Assembly (NCBI GenBank): GCA_038258185.1
Contig: JBBSQD010000287.1
Coordinates: forward strand, 1 to 8,075
Length of the DNA stretch: 8,075 nucleotides
Direction of reading: 5' to 3'
From: JAIOHN01 sp038258185
GTDB taxonomy: Bacteria; Chloroflexota; Anaerolineae; Aggregatilineales; Phototrophicaceae
Numbering within the stretch: the first letter of the stretch is position 1; each line of letters begins with the position of its first letter. The notes under the pieces are model-generated. The model was not told the origin of the DNA, made no database searches, and was given only the letters and a program-made list of their open reading frames with translations. Made by a program: the position numbers and the translations under genes. Shown piece after piece: positions 1 to 6,537 of the stretch.

Positions 1-1823
1 TCCAGTTTGCTGCCGGTGATAGCCCTCTGGCCTTCTTGCAGAATACCCAGATCACGAGCAATCGCTTCGGCTGTAAGAGCGTGGTCACCGGTAATCATGA
101 TGCTGCGGATACCGGCCTCACGGGCGGTCTGGACGGCCATTTTGGCTTCGGGTCGTGCCGGGTCTAAAATGCCGATCAGACCGAGTAAGTACAGGTTGCG
201 TTCGATATCCGCCGTGATTTCTGCGGGTATTTCATCTAAGGGTCGATACGCAATACCCAGCACGCGTAAGCCCTGCGCGGCCATTTCATCAATTTCCTGC
301 TGCCATAAATCCCGCCGTTCCTGTGTGAGTTCGCGCGGCCCGGAACTTACAGTCTCATGCGTCGCCCAGCGCACCAGTTGATCCGGTGCGCCTTTAGTCA
401 GAGAAATATATTTGGTGCCAGTGAATATTTCTTTTGCGGCATCACTTTTGACTTCATGAATAGTGGTCATGGCCTTACGTTCACTGCTGAAGGGCAGTTC
501 CGCGACACGCGGCAACTCATTTTCCATATCTTCGCGCTTGATACCTGCTTTTTGCGCAGCGATCAGCAGTGCGCCTTCTGTGGTATCCCCCACCACATTC
601 AGATTTTCATCGTTATCATTGGCTTCCAGATAGGCGTTTGTGGACAGTGAAATGGCTTTAATAACTCTGGATAAAGTCAGATTACCGTGAATGTCCTCAA
701 TTGTTTCATCATTTTCGCCGTTTCCCTGCCGGAATTTACCAGTCGGGATAAAGCCAATGCCACTGATATTAATGTCCGGATGGTTGGGTAAGGCGATTTC
801 GGTAGCGGTCATTTCGTTTTTGGTCAGGGTGCCGGTTTTATCCGAGCAAATGACCGTGACTGATCCCAGCGTCTCAACGGCGGGTAAGCGTCGTATCAGT
901 GCATTACGCCGCACCATCCGTGATGCGCCCAGTGACAGACTGATGGTAATCAGCGCCGGTAAGCCTTCAGGCACAGCCGCGACTGCCAGACTGATAGAGG
1001 TCAGGAACATATCCTGTGCGGGGATGCCTTGCAGAATGCCTGCCACAAACACAATCGCGACCACTACCGCCGCACCAATCGCTAAAATTTGCCCCAGGCG
1101 ATTCAGGCGTTTTTGCAACGGCGTGATGCCCTGCTCAACTTTGAGCAGCATCGCAGCGATATTGCCCAGTTCCGTACTGAGGCCGGTCTGAGTCACTACT
1201 ATTTCACCACGGCCATAATTAACCGCTGTGCCCATGAAAACCATGTTTGTACGGTCGCCGACACCGATATTGCCTTCAGCCGAAATAGTTTTGGTATTTT
1301 TATCGACTGGTGTAGATTCACCGGTCAAAGGCGATTCGTCGACCTGTAAATTAACCGTCTCAACAAGTCGCCCATCTGCCGGAATACGGTCGCCTTCCTG
1401 AAGAATAATGATATCTCCGGGGACAATATCCTCCGCGCTGATCTGATGAATATCGCCATTCCTGCGGACACGTACCATCGGCACCTGCATCGCGCTGAGG
1501 GCTGACAGCGCCTGTTCTGCGCGATATTCCTGATAAACACCCAATGCGGCATTCAGGATCACAATCGCCAGAATAACGATGACATCTTTGGTGTCACCCA
1601 GGAAAAAAGAAATCCCCGCAGCGATCAGAAGAATGATCACCATAAGGTCGGTAAACTGGCTGATAATGAGCTGTAACCAGCCAGCACCTTCTTCAGTTGG
1701 CAAAACATTTTTGCCATACTGATCTTGTTGAGTGCGAACTTCTGCCTCACTCAGTCCCGTTTTAGGGTCACTTTTGACTTCTGCCAGCACCTGATCAATA
1801 TCAAGCCTATAAAAATCTGGCAT
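1..1823 (-). CDS. P2-type (Ca2+-type) cation-transporting P-type ATPase, C-terminus cut by window edge
   Basis: This is an inner-membrane pump that uses ATP, through an aspartyl-phosphate intermediate, to move a cation, most likely Ca2+. The reading frame is open from the ATG at 1823 to the window edge (607 codons; the family usually has about 850-950). Visible in order are an N-terminal cation-ATPase domain (about 1-50), hydrophobic M1/M2 (about 55-98), an actuator domain with TGES at 167-170, M3 (about 246-265), and M4 with PEGLP at 285-289. The phosphorylation motif DKTGT follows with D328, then the nucleotide-binding KGAPD with K477, the hinge DPARP from D554, and TGD at 578-580. E286 in PEGLP matches the Ca2+-ligand Glu of SERCA M4, and no CPx motif is present, so it is not a heavy-metal P1B pump. 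The Ca2+-site residues of M5, M6 and M8 lie outside the window, so Na+ or Mn2+ transport is not excluded. An AGGAG sits 8 nt before the start. The family call is firm; the ion is inferred. Confidence 0.95.
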   Translation of the reverse strand, partial: MPDFYRLDIDQVLAEVKSDPKTGLSEAEVRTQQDQYGKNVLPTEEGAGWLQLIISQFTDLMVIILLIAAGISFFLGDTKDVIVILAIVILNAALGVYQEYRAEQALSALSAMQVPMVRVRRNGDIHQISAEDIVPGDIIILQEGDRIPADGRLVETVNLQVDESPLTGESTPVDKNTKTISAEGNIGVGDRTNMVFMGTAVNYGRGEIVVTQTGLSTELGNIAAMLLKVEQGITPLQKRLNRLGQILAIGAAVVVAIVFVAGILQGIPAQDMFLTSISLAVAAVPEGLPALITISLSLGASRMVRRNALIRRLPAVETLGSVTVICSDKTGTLTKNEMTATEIALPNHPDINISGIGFIPTGKFRQGNGENDETIEDIHGNLTLSRVIKAISLSTNAYLEANDNDENLNVVGDTTEGALLIAAQKAGIKREDMENELPRVAELPFSSERKAMTTIHEVKSDAAKEIFTGTKYISLTKGAPDQLVRWATHETVSSGPRELTQERRDLWQQEIDEMAAQGLRVLGIAYRPLDEIPAEITADIERNLYLLGLIGILDPARPEAKMAVQTAREAGIRSIMITGDHALTAEAIARDLGILQEGQRAITGSKL

Positions 1824-1929
1824 AGTGTTCGCTCCTCACCTGAAGTGTATGATTGCAATAGGATTAAAATAGTTAGCTTTAACTGACTTTAGCTGGACTG
1901 TAAACTAGTCTGTAATTCTAGCCCGACTC

Positions 1930-1962
1930 AGGGGTAGGTAATACCCCTACGAATTGGGGTAT
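1930..1962. repeat. Two nested G4/C4 inverted repeats over the ATPase promoter, possible operator or RNA switch
   Basis: On the plus strand AGGGGTA (1930-1936) is followed after 5 nt by TACCCCT (1942-1948). The same C-tract, as ATACCCC (1941-1947), is followed after 8 nt by GGGGTAT (1956-1962). The central arm can therefore pair with either outer arm. The second repeat overlaps the candidate -10 box and start site, which suits a repressor operator. The first would be transcribed and could form a hairpin. ATACCCC/GGGGTAT arms resemble operators of the CsoR/RcnR family of metal sensors, but the 8-nt spacer is longer than I would expect and no such regulator is in the window. The repeats are directly visible; the function is inferred. 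Confidence 0.55.
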
Positions 1963-1989
1963 CATAGATTTGTGTTATTGCTAGCTTAA
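1961..1989 (-). promoter_or_regulatory. Candidate promoter of the P-type ATPase gene
   Basis: On the minus strand a -10-like TATGAT (1961-1966, 5 of 6 to consensus) is preceded at 17 nt by a poor -35-like TTAAGC (1984-1989). This predicts a start near 1954 and a 5' UTR of about 130 nt. The ATPase gene needs its own promoter, because the upstream korB transcript ends at a strong terminator just before this region. The weak -35 would suit an activated or metalloregulated promoter. The rest of the 1824-2020 gap is AT-rich and holds no open frame that I would call a gene. Confidence 0.4.
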
Positions 1990-2017
1990 TTTATTCACTA
2001 TACAACGTAAATGCAAG

Positions 2018-2054
2018 AAACAAAAACGACGTGGGCACTTTGTGCTCACGTCGT
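2018..2054 (-). terminator. Rho-independent terminator of the korAB transcript
   Basis: A 13-bp stem (2026-2038 with 2042-2054) closes on a 3-nt loop, with one A-C mismatch when read as minus-strand RNA. On the minus strand it runs directly into TTTTTGTTT. It begins 27 nt after the korB stop codon. Read as plus-strand RNA the stem has a G-U wobble instead, but no T-run follows, so the terminator works in the korB direction. Confidence 0.9.
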
Positions 2055-2081
2055 TCTGATCAACTCAAACTGATCGAAAAA

Positions 2082-3119
2082 TTACATCATGCTCTGCATA
2101 AGTTTTTCGAGTGCTTCGCTACCCGGGCGCAGATGGCTGTCGGGCAGGTGAGCCAGCGGGGTATCGGTGATGTGCAGTGTTTCCCCCAGGGTCATGCGTG
2201 GCTCTTCGTAATACAGCAGGCCGGTCAGGAAGAGCATCTCACGCTGCGCCTGTTCCAGTACCTGAATGGCCTGCCCACGGCTGCGAGGGTCATAATCTTC
2301 GCGCGTTTTCTGCAAGCGGATGTGCGAACCATCATGCATTTCAACTTCAATGATGGAACCTGCATCGTAGTCGCCGACAGTGATCTCCTCACGCGGGACG
2401 ACATAGTCCGGTGCATAGTAGGTGATGTCGTGCAGTGCGATCTCATGCTCTTTGCCGTAGCTGTAGCTTTTGGTCGATTCCGGCGAGTTATTGAAGGTCA
2501 CGCACGGGCTGATAATATCAACCACAGCGGTACCCTTGTGAGCGATGGCCGCTTTCAACAGGGTTTGTACCTGCTTGGAATCACCGGAGAAACTGCGTGC
2601 GACAAAGGTCGCGCCACTGATAATGGCTTCCAGCGCCAGGTCGATGGGTGGGAGCTCGTTTTTGCCGTAATACTTTAACTGCTGGCCTTCATCGGCAGTT
2701 GCGGAAAACTGGCCTTTGGTCAGGCCGTAAACACCGTTGTTCTCAATGATATAAACCATCGGCACATTGCGGCGAATCAGATGCTTGTACTGGCCGAAAC
2801 CGATGCTGCCGGTATCACCGTCACCACTCACTGCTAATGCGGTCAGATCATGATTAGCCAGGGTCGCTCCAGTGGCTACCGAAGGCATACGCCCATGAAT
2901 AGTATTAAATGCATGGGAGCGTCCCATAAAGTAAGCCGGGGTCTTGCTGGAGCAGCCAATGCCGCTCAGCTTAATGAGGTTGTGCTGTTCCAAACCCAGT
3001 TCAAAGGCAATCGAGATGATCTGGTTAGAGATCGAGTCATGCCCGCAACCGGGGCAAAGGGTACTTTTGCCACCCTTATAATCTTCGCGTGATAGTCCGA
3101 GTACGTTTTCCTTAGCCAT
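2082..3119 (-). CDS. korB: 2-oxoacid:ferredoxin oxidoreductase, beta subunit (TPP and 4Fe-4S binding)
   Basis: This is the catalytic thiamine-diphosphate subunit of a cytoplasmic enzyme that oxidatively decarboxylates a 2-oxoacid with CoA and passes two electrons to ferredoxin. The 345 residues match the two-subunit family. Four cysteines, C22 and C25 in CPGCGH, C56 in GIGCSSK and C206 in SPCVTFNN, have nearly the spacing of the [4Fe-4S] ligands known in the Sulfolobus tokodaii enzyme (12, 15, 46, 197). The TPP/Mg2+ motif is GDGD at 99-102, followed by ENNGVYGLTKGQ at 126-137. K59 and L133 align by spacing with S. tokodaii K49 and L123, which are tied to 2-oxoacid choice. The ATG at 3119 is 2 nt past the korA stop, so the genes are co-transcribed and probably translationally coupled. 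No extra ferredoxin domain is present. The substrate (2-oxoglutarate, pyruvate or broad) cannot be settled from sequence; kor is the usual name for this arrangement. Confidence 0.93.
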   Translation of the reverse strand: MAKENVLGLSREDYKGGKSTLCPGCGHDSISNQIISIAFELGLEQHNLIKLSGIGCSSKTPAYFMGRSHAFNTIHGRMPSVATGATLANHDLTALAVSGDGDTGSIGFGQYKHLIRRNVPMVYIIENNGVYGLTKGQFSATADEGQQLKYYGKNELPPIDLALEAIISGATFVARSFSGDSKQVQTLLKAAIAHKGTAVVDIISPCVTFNNSPESTKSYSYGKEHEIALHDITYYAPDYVVPREEITVGDYDAGSIIEVEMHDGSHIRLQKTREDYDPRSRGQAIQVLEQAQREMLFLTGLLYYEEPRMTLGETLHITDTPLAHLPDSHLRPGSEALEKLMQSMM

Positions 3120-3134
3120 GATTACTTCTTCTCC
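3120..3134 (-). promoter_or_regulatory. korB ribosome binding site inside the korA 3' end
   Basis: GGAG (3131-3134) lies within the last sense codons of korA, 11 nt before the korB ATG, and the korA stop codon falls in the spacer. The spacer is slightly long for a standalone Shine-Dalgarno site. This fits ribosomes that finish korA re-initiating on korB, keeping the two subunits at equal amounts. Confidence 0.6.
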
Positions 3135-4966
3135 TGTTTCAAAATGTTCTGGTGTACCCAGTGGGGTGTCATGGGGAGGCCATCACCCAACGCCAGCGAA
3201 CGAATGTTGGTCACAACTTCTGGCAGATCAATGCGGATCAACTGGGCAAGCTGACCGTCGAAGTTGTTTTCTATGACGTACACCTGATCATGGTTGGCGA
3301 TAAAATCTTTGACTTCCTGGCTGAACGGCAGGGCACGGACGCGCAGGTAATTGGTTTCGATACCATCGGCAGACAGCCGGTCACGGGCTTCAAGGATAGC
3401 CGCATCATTTGACCCGAACGAGATAATGCCAATTTTCTTGCTGGCATCGTAATGGACAATCGGTGCTGGGACGATGCTGCGCGCGGTTTCGAACTTGCGG
3501 TGCAGGCGTTCCATATTATGGATCCAGTCTTCACTGCGTTCGCTGTAGACCGCCATGTCATTGTGACCCGTACCACGCGTGAAGTAGGCTGCGCGGGGGT
3601 GGTCGGTGCCGGGGATGGTGCGATAGGGCACACCGTCACCGTCATAATCCTTGTAGCGACCCCATTCACCCTTATCGGCGAAAAACTCTTCCAGTTTAAT
3701 TTTGTCCAGAGTTTTACCGTGGTTGATGGGGGTGTCCGGGTACTTGAAGGGATCGGTCATCCAGTTATTCATGCCCAGGTCAAGATCACTCAGCACAAAG
3801 ATCGGCGTTTGCAGTTCTTCGGCCAAGTCTAATGACTTCCAGCCGAATTCAAAGCATTCTTCCATGTTACCGGGTAACAGAATGACCTGACGGCTGTCAC
3901 CATGACCCAGGAAATATGTGAAAATCAGATCACCCTGGCTGGTACGCGTAGGTAAACCGGTGCTCGGCCCCATACGGGTGATATCCCAGACGACAATCGG
4001 AATCTCAGCGAAATAAGCCAGACCGGCAAACTCTGACATCAGGCTGATGCCGGGGCCACTGGTGGCGGTCATGGCGCGTGCGCCTGCCCAACCTGCGCCG
4101 ACAATCATGCCAATTGCGGCAATTTCGTCTTCTGCCTGGACGACAGCAATCGTATTTTTGCCCGTTTCGGGGTCTTTACGCAAATGCTGATAACCCAGAA
4201 CGCTATCAATTAAGCTGGTGGAGGGGGTAATCGGATACCATGCTGCCACGGTCAAACCACCGAAAACTGATCCTAATGCACCGGCTTCATTACCGGTAAT
4301 CATGATCTTGCCTTCGGTCAGATTCATCGGCTCGAAATAATACGGGTCCTGCTTTTCGAGATTTTCGGCAGACCAGTTATAGGCCGACTCAATAATATCG
4401 TAGTTGAGCTTGACCGGTTTTTCCTTGCCCTTGAAGTTATCCATCAAAGCGGCATGCAGGCGTTCCAGCGGGATATCAAAGAGTTGAGCGACAGCGCCGA
4501 CATAAACCATATTGCCGACCTGCTCGCGCCGTTCGCTGGGAATATCGAACTGCTTGATGGTATCGCGCACCGGGATTTCATAATAGGTAATGTCGCTGCG
4601 GCTTTGGCCCCATTTCCATTCTTCCGGGAGAATACAAACGCCGCCTGCGGGCAGACTTTTAATGTCTTCTGCCGCGGTGAGTTCATTCATCGCAATGACG
4701 ATTTCAGTCGTATCGCGTCGGGCAGTGTAGCCGTCCTTGCTCACACGGATGGTGTACCAGGTGGGCAGCCCCTTAATATTGGAGGGGAACAGGTTTTTAC
4801 CATTGACCGGGATACCCATTTTGAACAGGGATACCACCAGTAGATTGTTTGAAGTCTGGCTACCGGAACCATTTTTAGTAGCCACCATAAATGCAAAGTC
4901 GTTTATAACCCGGCCTTTGCCTCCGGTGTCTGGCTGTAGATTATTTTGGGTACGTGCAACACTCAT
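3122..4966 (-). CDS. korA: 2-oxoacid:ferredoxin oxidoreductase, fused gamma-alpha subunit
   Basis: This is the partner of KorB; the alpha part completes the TPP site and the gamma domain helps bind CoA. The protein has 614 residues, normal for gamma-alpha fusions of the two-subunit class. The gamma domain spans about 21-200 and carries GSGSQ at 33-37. The alpha pyrimidine-binding domain begins near 220 and carries the family hallmark YPITPST at 244-250, then TSGPG at 302-306 and GPSTGLPTRTSQGD at 333-346. The C-terminal transketolase-like domain II spans about 510-614. It contains no cysteine cluster motif, as expected because the single iron-sulfur cluster sits in KorB. The ATG at 4966 is preceded in frame by a stop codon three codons upstream, so it is the furthest start possible. 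The next methionine (M27) would cut into the first strand of the gamma domain. A well-placed Shine-Dalgarno site is missing (see the leader entry). It shares an operon with korB and probably gntR. Confidence 0.93.
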   Translation of the reverse strand: MSVARTQNNLQPDTGGKGRVINDFAFMVATKNGSGSQTSNNLLVVSLFKMGIPVNGKNLFPSNIKGLPTWYTIRVSKDGYTARRDTTEIVIAMNELTAAEDIKSLPAGGVCILPEEWKWGQSRSDITYYEIPVRDTIKQFDIPSERREQVGNMVYVGAVAQLFDIPLERLHAALMDNFKGKEKPVKLNYDIIESAYNWSAENLEKQDPYYFEPMNLTEGKIMITGNEAGALGSVFGGLTVAAWYPITPSTSLIDSVLGYQHLRKDPETGKNTIAVVQAEDEIAAIGMIVGAGWAGARAMTATSGPGISLMSEFAGLAYFAEIPIVVWDITRMGPSTGLPTRTSQGDLIFTYFLGHGDSRQVILLPGNMEECFEFGWKSLDLAEELQTPIFVLSDLDLGMNNWMTDPFKYPDTPINHGKTLDKIKLEEFFADKGEWGRYKDYDGDGVPYRTIPGTDHPRAAYFTRGTGHNDMAVYSERSEDWIHNMERLHRKFETARSIVPAPIVHYDASKKIGIISFGSNDAAILEARDRLSADGIETNYLRVRALPFSQEVKDFIANHDQVYVIENNFDGQLAQLIRIDLPEVVTNIRSLALGDGLPMTPHWVHQNILKQEKK

Positions 4967-5000
4967 AGTGATTTACGCAGCGGGCTGCGCCTTTCTCCTT
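4967..5000 (-). promoter_or_regulatory. korA leader with a distant Shine-Dalgarno and an intervening small hairpin
   Basis: The only good Shine-Dalgarno sequence, AAGGAG (4995-5000), lies 28 nt before the korA ATG, too far for normal use. Between them CGCAGC (4976-4981) and GCTGCG (4984-4989) are inverted repeats that can form a 5-bp GC-rich hairpin with a 4-nt loop. Folding would shorten the effective spacing to about 14 nt. I see no clear sigma70 promoter in the rest of the 119-bp gntR-korA gap, which favours read-through from gntR. The repeats are seen; the role in initiation is inferred. Confidence 0.4.
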
Positions 5001-5085
5001 TCCTAAAACCTTTGTCTGGGTAAGTGCCCTTAAGGAATAACTGTGGGATATTCACAATAAACTGGTCTATTAAATAAAAGCTCCT

Positions 5086-5793
5086 TTATCCCTTATGCGA
5101 ATCATTGTGGCTCATATCCTTCATGCGAGGTTGATAGCGCAAAAGTTTAGTGTGTTCCTGAAATGCGCTTTTTGCAGCCTCAAAGTCTCCATTGCAGATC
5201 TCATTCAGGATACGCTCATGATAATCCCAGACCTGCTGGTGATAATCATAATCCGCATAACGATTAAGCTCGACCGCCTCATAAGCATCCCAGTACGCCT
5301 CCAGAATGCCAACCACAAACGGGTTGTGCAGACGATTAAAAATCGTCATATGGAAAGTACGATGTTCCTGGTTGGGGATGCGGATCCACTCATCATTCAG
5401 TTTCGCGCGCGCCTCAGCGATACAGTCACGCATGATCTGAATATCTTCTTCGGTGAGCAGCGGACAGGCTTCGTGCCAGAATGCGATTTCGATGTGGGTA
5501 CGAAGCACGCTGAATAACTCGAAATTGTGCAGATCGCAGGCCAGCGCGAAAAACAGACTGAGCCGGACAGCCGGAGTGAAACTATAGTCCTTCATACGCA
5601 TACCGGTTTTGGAGCGCACTTCCACCAACCCCAGCGCCCGCGCAACCTCTAATTGCTCGCGAATCTTGCTAGCACTGACACCAAGATGCTGATCATGTTG
5701 GAGTTCATTAATGGTAGGTAGGCGGTCACCAGCTTCAAAGCCGTTGGCCACAATGAAATTCAGAAGATCGGAGTCGAGATTAATGTTTGACAT
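5086..5793 (-). CDS. GntR-family transcriptional regulator, FadR/FCD subfamily
   Basis: This is a DNA-binding regulator of 235 residues, the usual size for FCD-type GntR proteins. The N-terminal winged helix (about 5-69) contains AGDRLPT (21-27), a recognition-helix region with VSASKIREQL (39-48) and a wing around 55-67. The all-helical FCD ligand domain (about 77-220) shows R98, H148 in TFH, H192 in DYHERI and H214 in EHTKLL, the positions that usually bind a metal and a carboxylate effector. The Asp expected four residues before H148 is H144 here. No membrane segment is present. The gene lies 119 bp upstream of korA in the same direction with no convincing terminator between, so control of korAB by a 2-oxoacid or related acid is a reasonable inference. 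A perfect palindrome before the gene suggests autoregulation. The ATG at 5793 has no good Shine-Dalgarno site. The family is sure; the effector and targets are unknown. Confidence 0.9.
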   Translation of the reverse strand: MSNINLDSDLLNFIVANGFEAGDRLPTINELQHDQHLGVSASKIREQLEVARALGLVEVRSKTGMRMKDYSFTPAVRLSLFFALACDLHNFELFSVLRTHIEIAFWHEACPLLTEEDIQIMRDCIAEARAKLNDEWIRIPNQEHRTFHMTIFNRLHNPFVVGILEAYWDAYEAVELNRYADYDYHQQVWDYHERILNEICNGDFEAAKSAFQEHTKLLRYQPRMKDMSHNDSHKG

Positions 5794-5809
5794 GCGCAGT
5801 TTTTAATTC

Positions 5810-5876
5810 ATCCGATTAATCGGATTTATCAGATTATAAGTAGAATCAGTCTAGCATAGCTTAGTGAATTTGTCCA
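5810..5876 (-). promoter_or_regulatory. gntR promoter region with a perfect 16-bp palindromic candidate operator
   Basis: The palindrome ATCCGATTAATCGGAT (5810-5825) is perfect. Just upstream on the minus strand is a consensus TATAAT (5833-5838), placing a start near 5826 with the operator at about +1 to +16, though its -35 (AGCTAT, 5856-5861) is poor. An alternative promoter is TGGACA (5871-5876), 17 nt, TAGACT (5848-5853). Either way, a dimer bound at the palindrome would block transcription. The palindrome end overlaps a two-codon ATG-AAT-stop frame at 5803-5811. This whole 101-bp gap also follows the kinase gene and shows no terminator for it. Confidence 0.6.
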
Positions 5877-5894
5877 TTTAGGTTAACCAGATAT

Positions 5895-6533
5895 TTAGAT
5901 AGTTTTCATAACCAGCGCGTCTTCGACCCGATTCCTGATCTGTTCGAAGTCGGTTGGGCTGTGGGTGAAGTCAATATGATTCATATCCACCCGCAGCACG
6001 GGGCATACCGACCAGTGATCAATCCATTGATCGTACAACTGGTTCAATTGTTCCAGATAGGCGGGGGCGATCTGCTGCTCGAAGGTGCGGCCACGCTGGT
6101 TGATGTGCGCCATGAGGGTATCGACGCTGGCTTGCAGATAAATAATGAGGTCGGGCGGGGGAAGGAAAGCACTCACGGCCTGATAGATGCTGCGATAGGC
6201 TTCATAATCACGGGCGGACATATTGCCTTGTTTATACAGATTGCAGGCAAAAATTTCCGCATCCTCATAGACTGTGCGATCCTGTACGGCGCTGCCGGGA
6301 TGATCCAGCAACTGACGGTGATGCTCCAGCCGTTTGCCGAGGAAAAACACCTGCGAATGAAAGCCCCAGCGCGGCATATCGGTATAAAAATCCGCCAGAT
6401 AGGGGTTTTCAGTATTGGCCTCATAAAAAGGTTGCCAGTCCAGCGCATCCGATAATTTGCTGGTGAGGGTGCTTTTCCCCGCGCCGATATTGCCGGCAAT
6501 CGCGATGAAATATTTTCTAGGAGAATCAGACAT
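5895..6533 (-). CDS. Deoxynucleoside kinase (deoxyadenosine/deoxyguanosine kinase type)
   Basis: This cytoplasmic salvage enzyme phosphorylates deoxynucleosides with ATP to give dNMPs. Its 212 residues fit the bacterial dAK/dGK family (about 205-225). The P-loop GNIGAGKST is at 14-22. The catalytic glutamate region YEAN has E38. The substrate-binding glutamine is probably Q61 in HSQVFFL. The DRS-type motif appears as DRTVYED at 85-91, and the arginine-rich lid as QRGRTFEQQ at 146-154. The start at 6533 follows the lipoprotein stop by 4 nt and has an AGGA 7 nt upstream that overlaps the end of the lipoprotein gene, so the two are co-transcribed and probably coupled. Preference among dA, dG and dC cannot be read with confidence. 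I see no hairpin terminator after the stop, so some read-through into gntR is possible. Confidence 0.92.
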   Translation of the reverse strand: MSDSPRKYFIAIAGNIGAGKSTLTSKLSDALDWQPFYEANTENPYLADFYTDMPRWGFHSQVFFLGKRLEHHRQLLDHPGSAVQDRTVYEDAEIFACNLYKQGNMSARDYEAYRSIYQAVSAFLPPPDLIIYLQASVDTLMAHINQRGRTFEQQIAPAYLEQLNQLYDQWIDHWSVCPVLRVDMNHIDFTHSPTDFEQIRNRVEDALVMKTI

Positions 6534-6537
6534 AAAA

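Noticed and set aside
1867..1883. AGTTA/TAACT short inverted repeat in the ATPase leader
   Set aside because: Five-base AT-rich arms in AT-rich sequence are not distinguishable from chance.
2031..2678. A 215-codon open frame on the plus strand opposite korB
   Set aside because: It lies wholly antisense to korB and across its terminator. The translation shows no recognisable domain, and the minus-strand frame carries all the KorB motifs.
4228..4236. TAATCGGAT, resembling half of the gntR palindrome, inside korA
   Set aside because: It is a 9-base half-site in coding sequence without a symmetric partner; chance explains it.
5071..5090. Possible terminator hairpin between gntR and korA (AAAG/CTTT around GAG)
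   Set aside because: The stem is only 4-6 bp, AT-rich and partly bulged, and overlaps the gntR stop codon; it is too weak to call.
5881..5888. GGTTAACC palindrome after the kinase gene
   Set aside because: Eight symmetric bases are common by chance, the flanks do not extend the symmetry, and no T-run follows.
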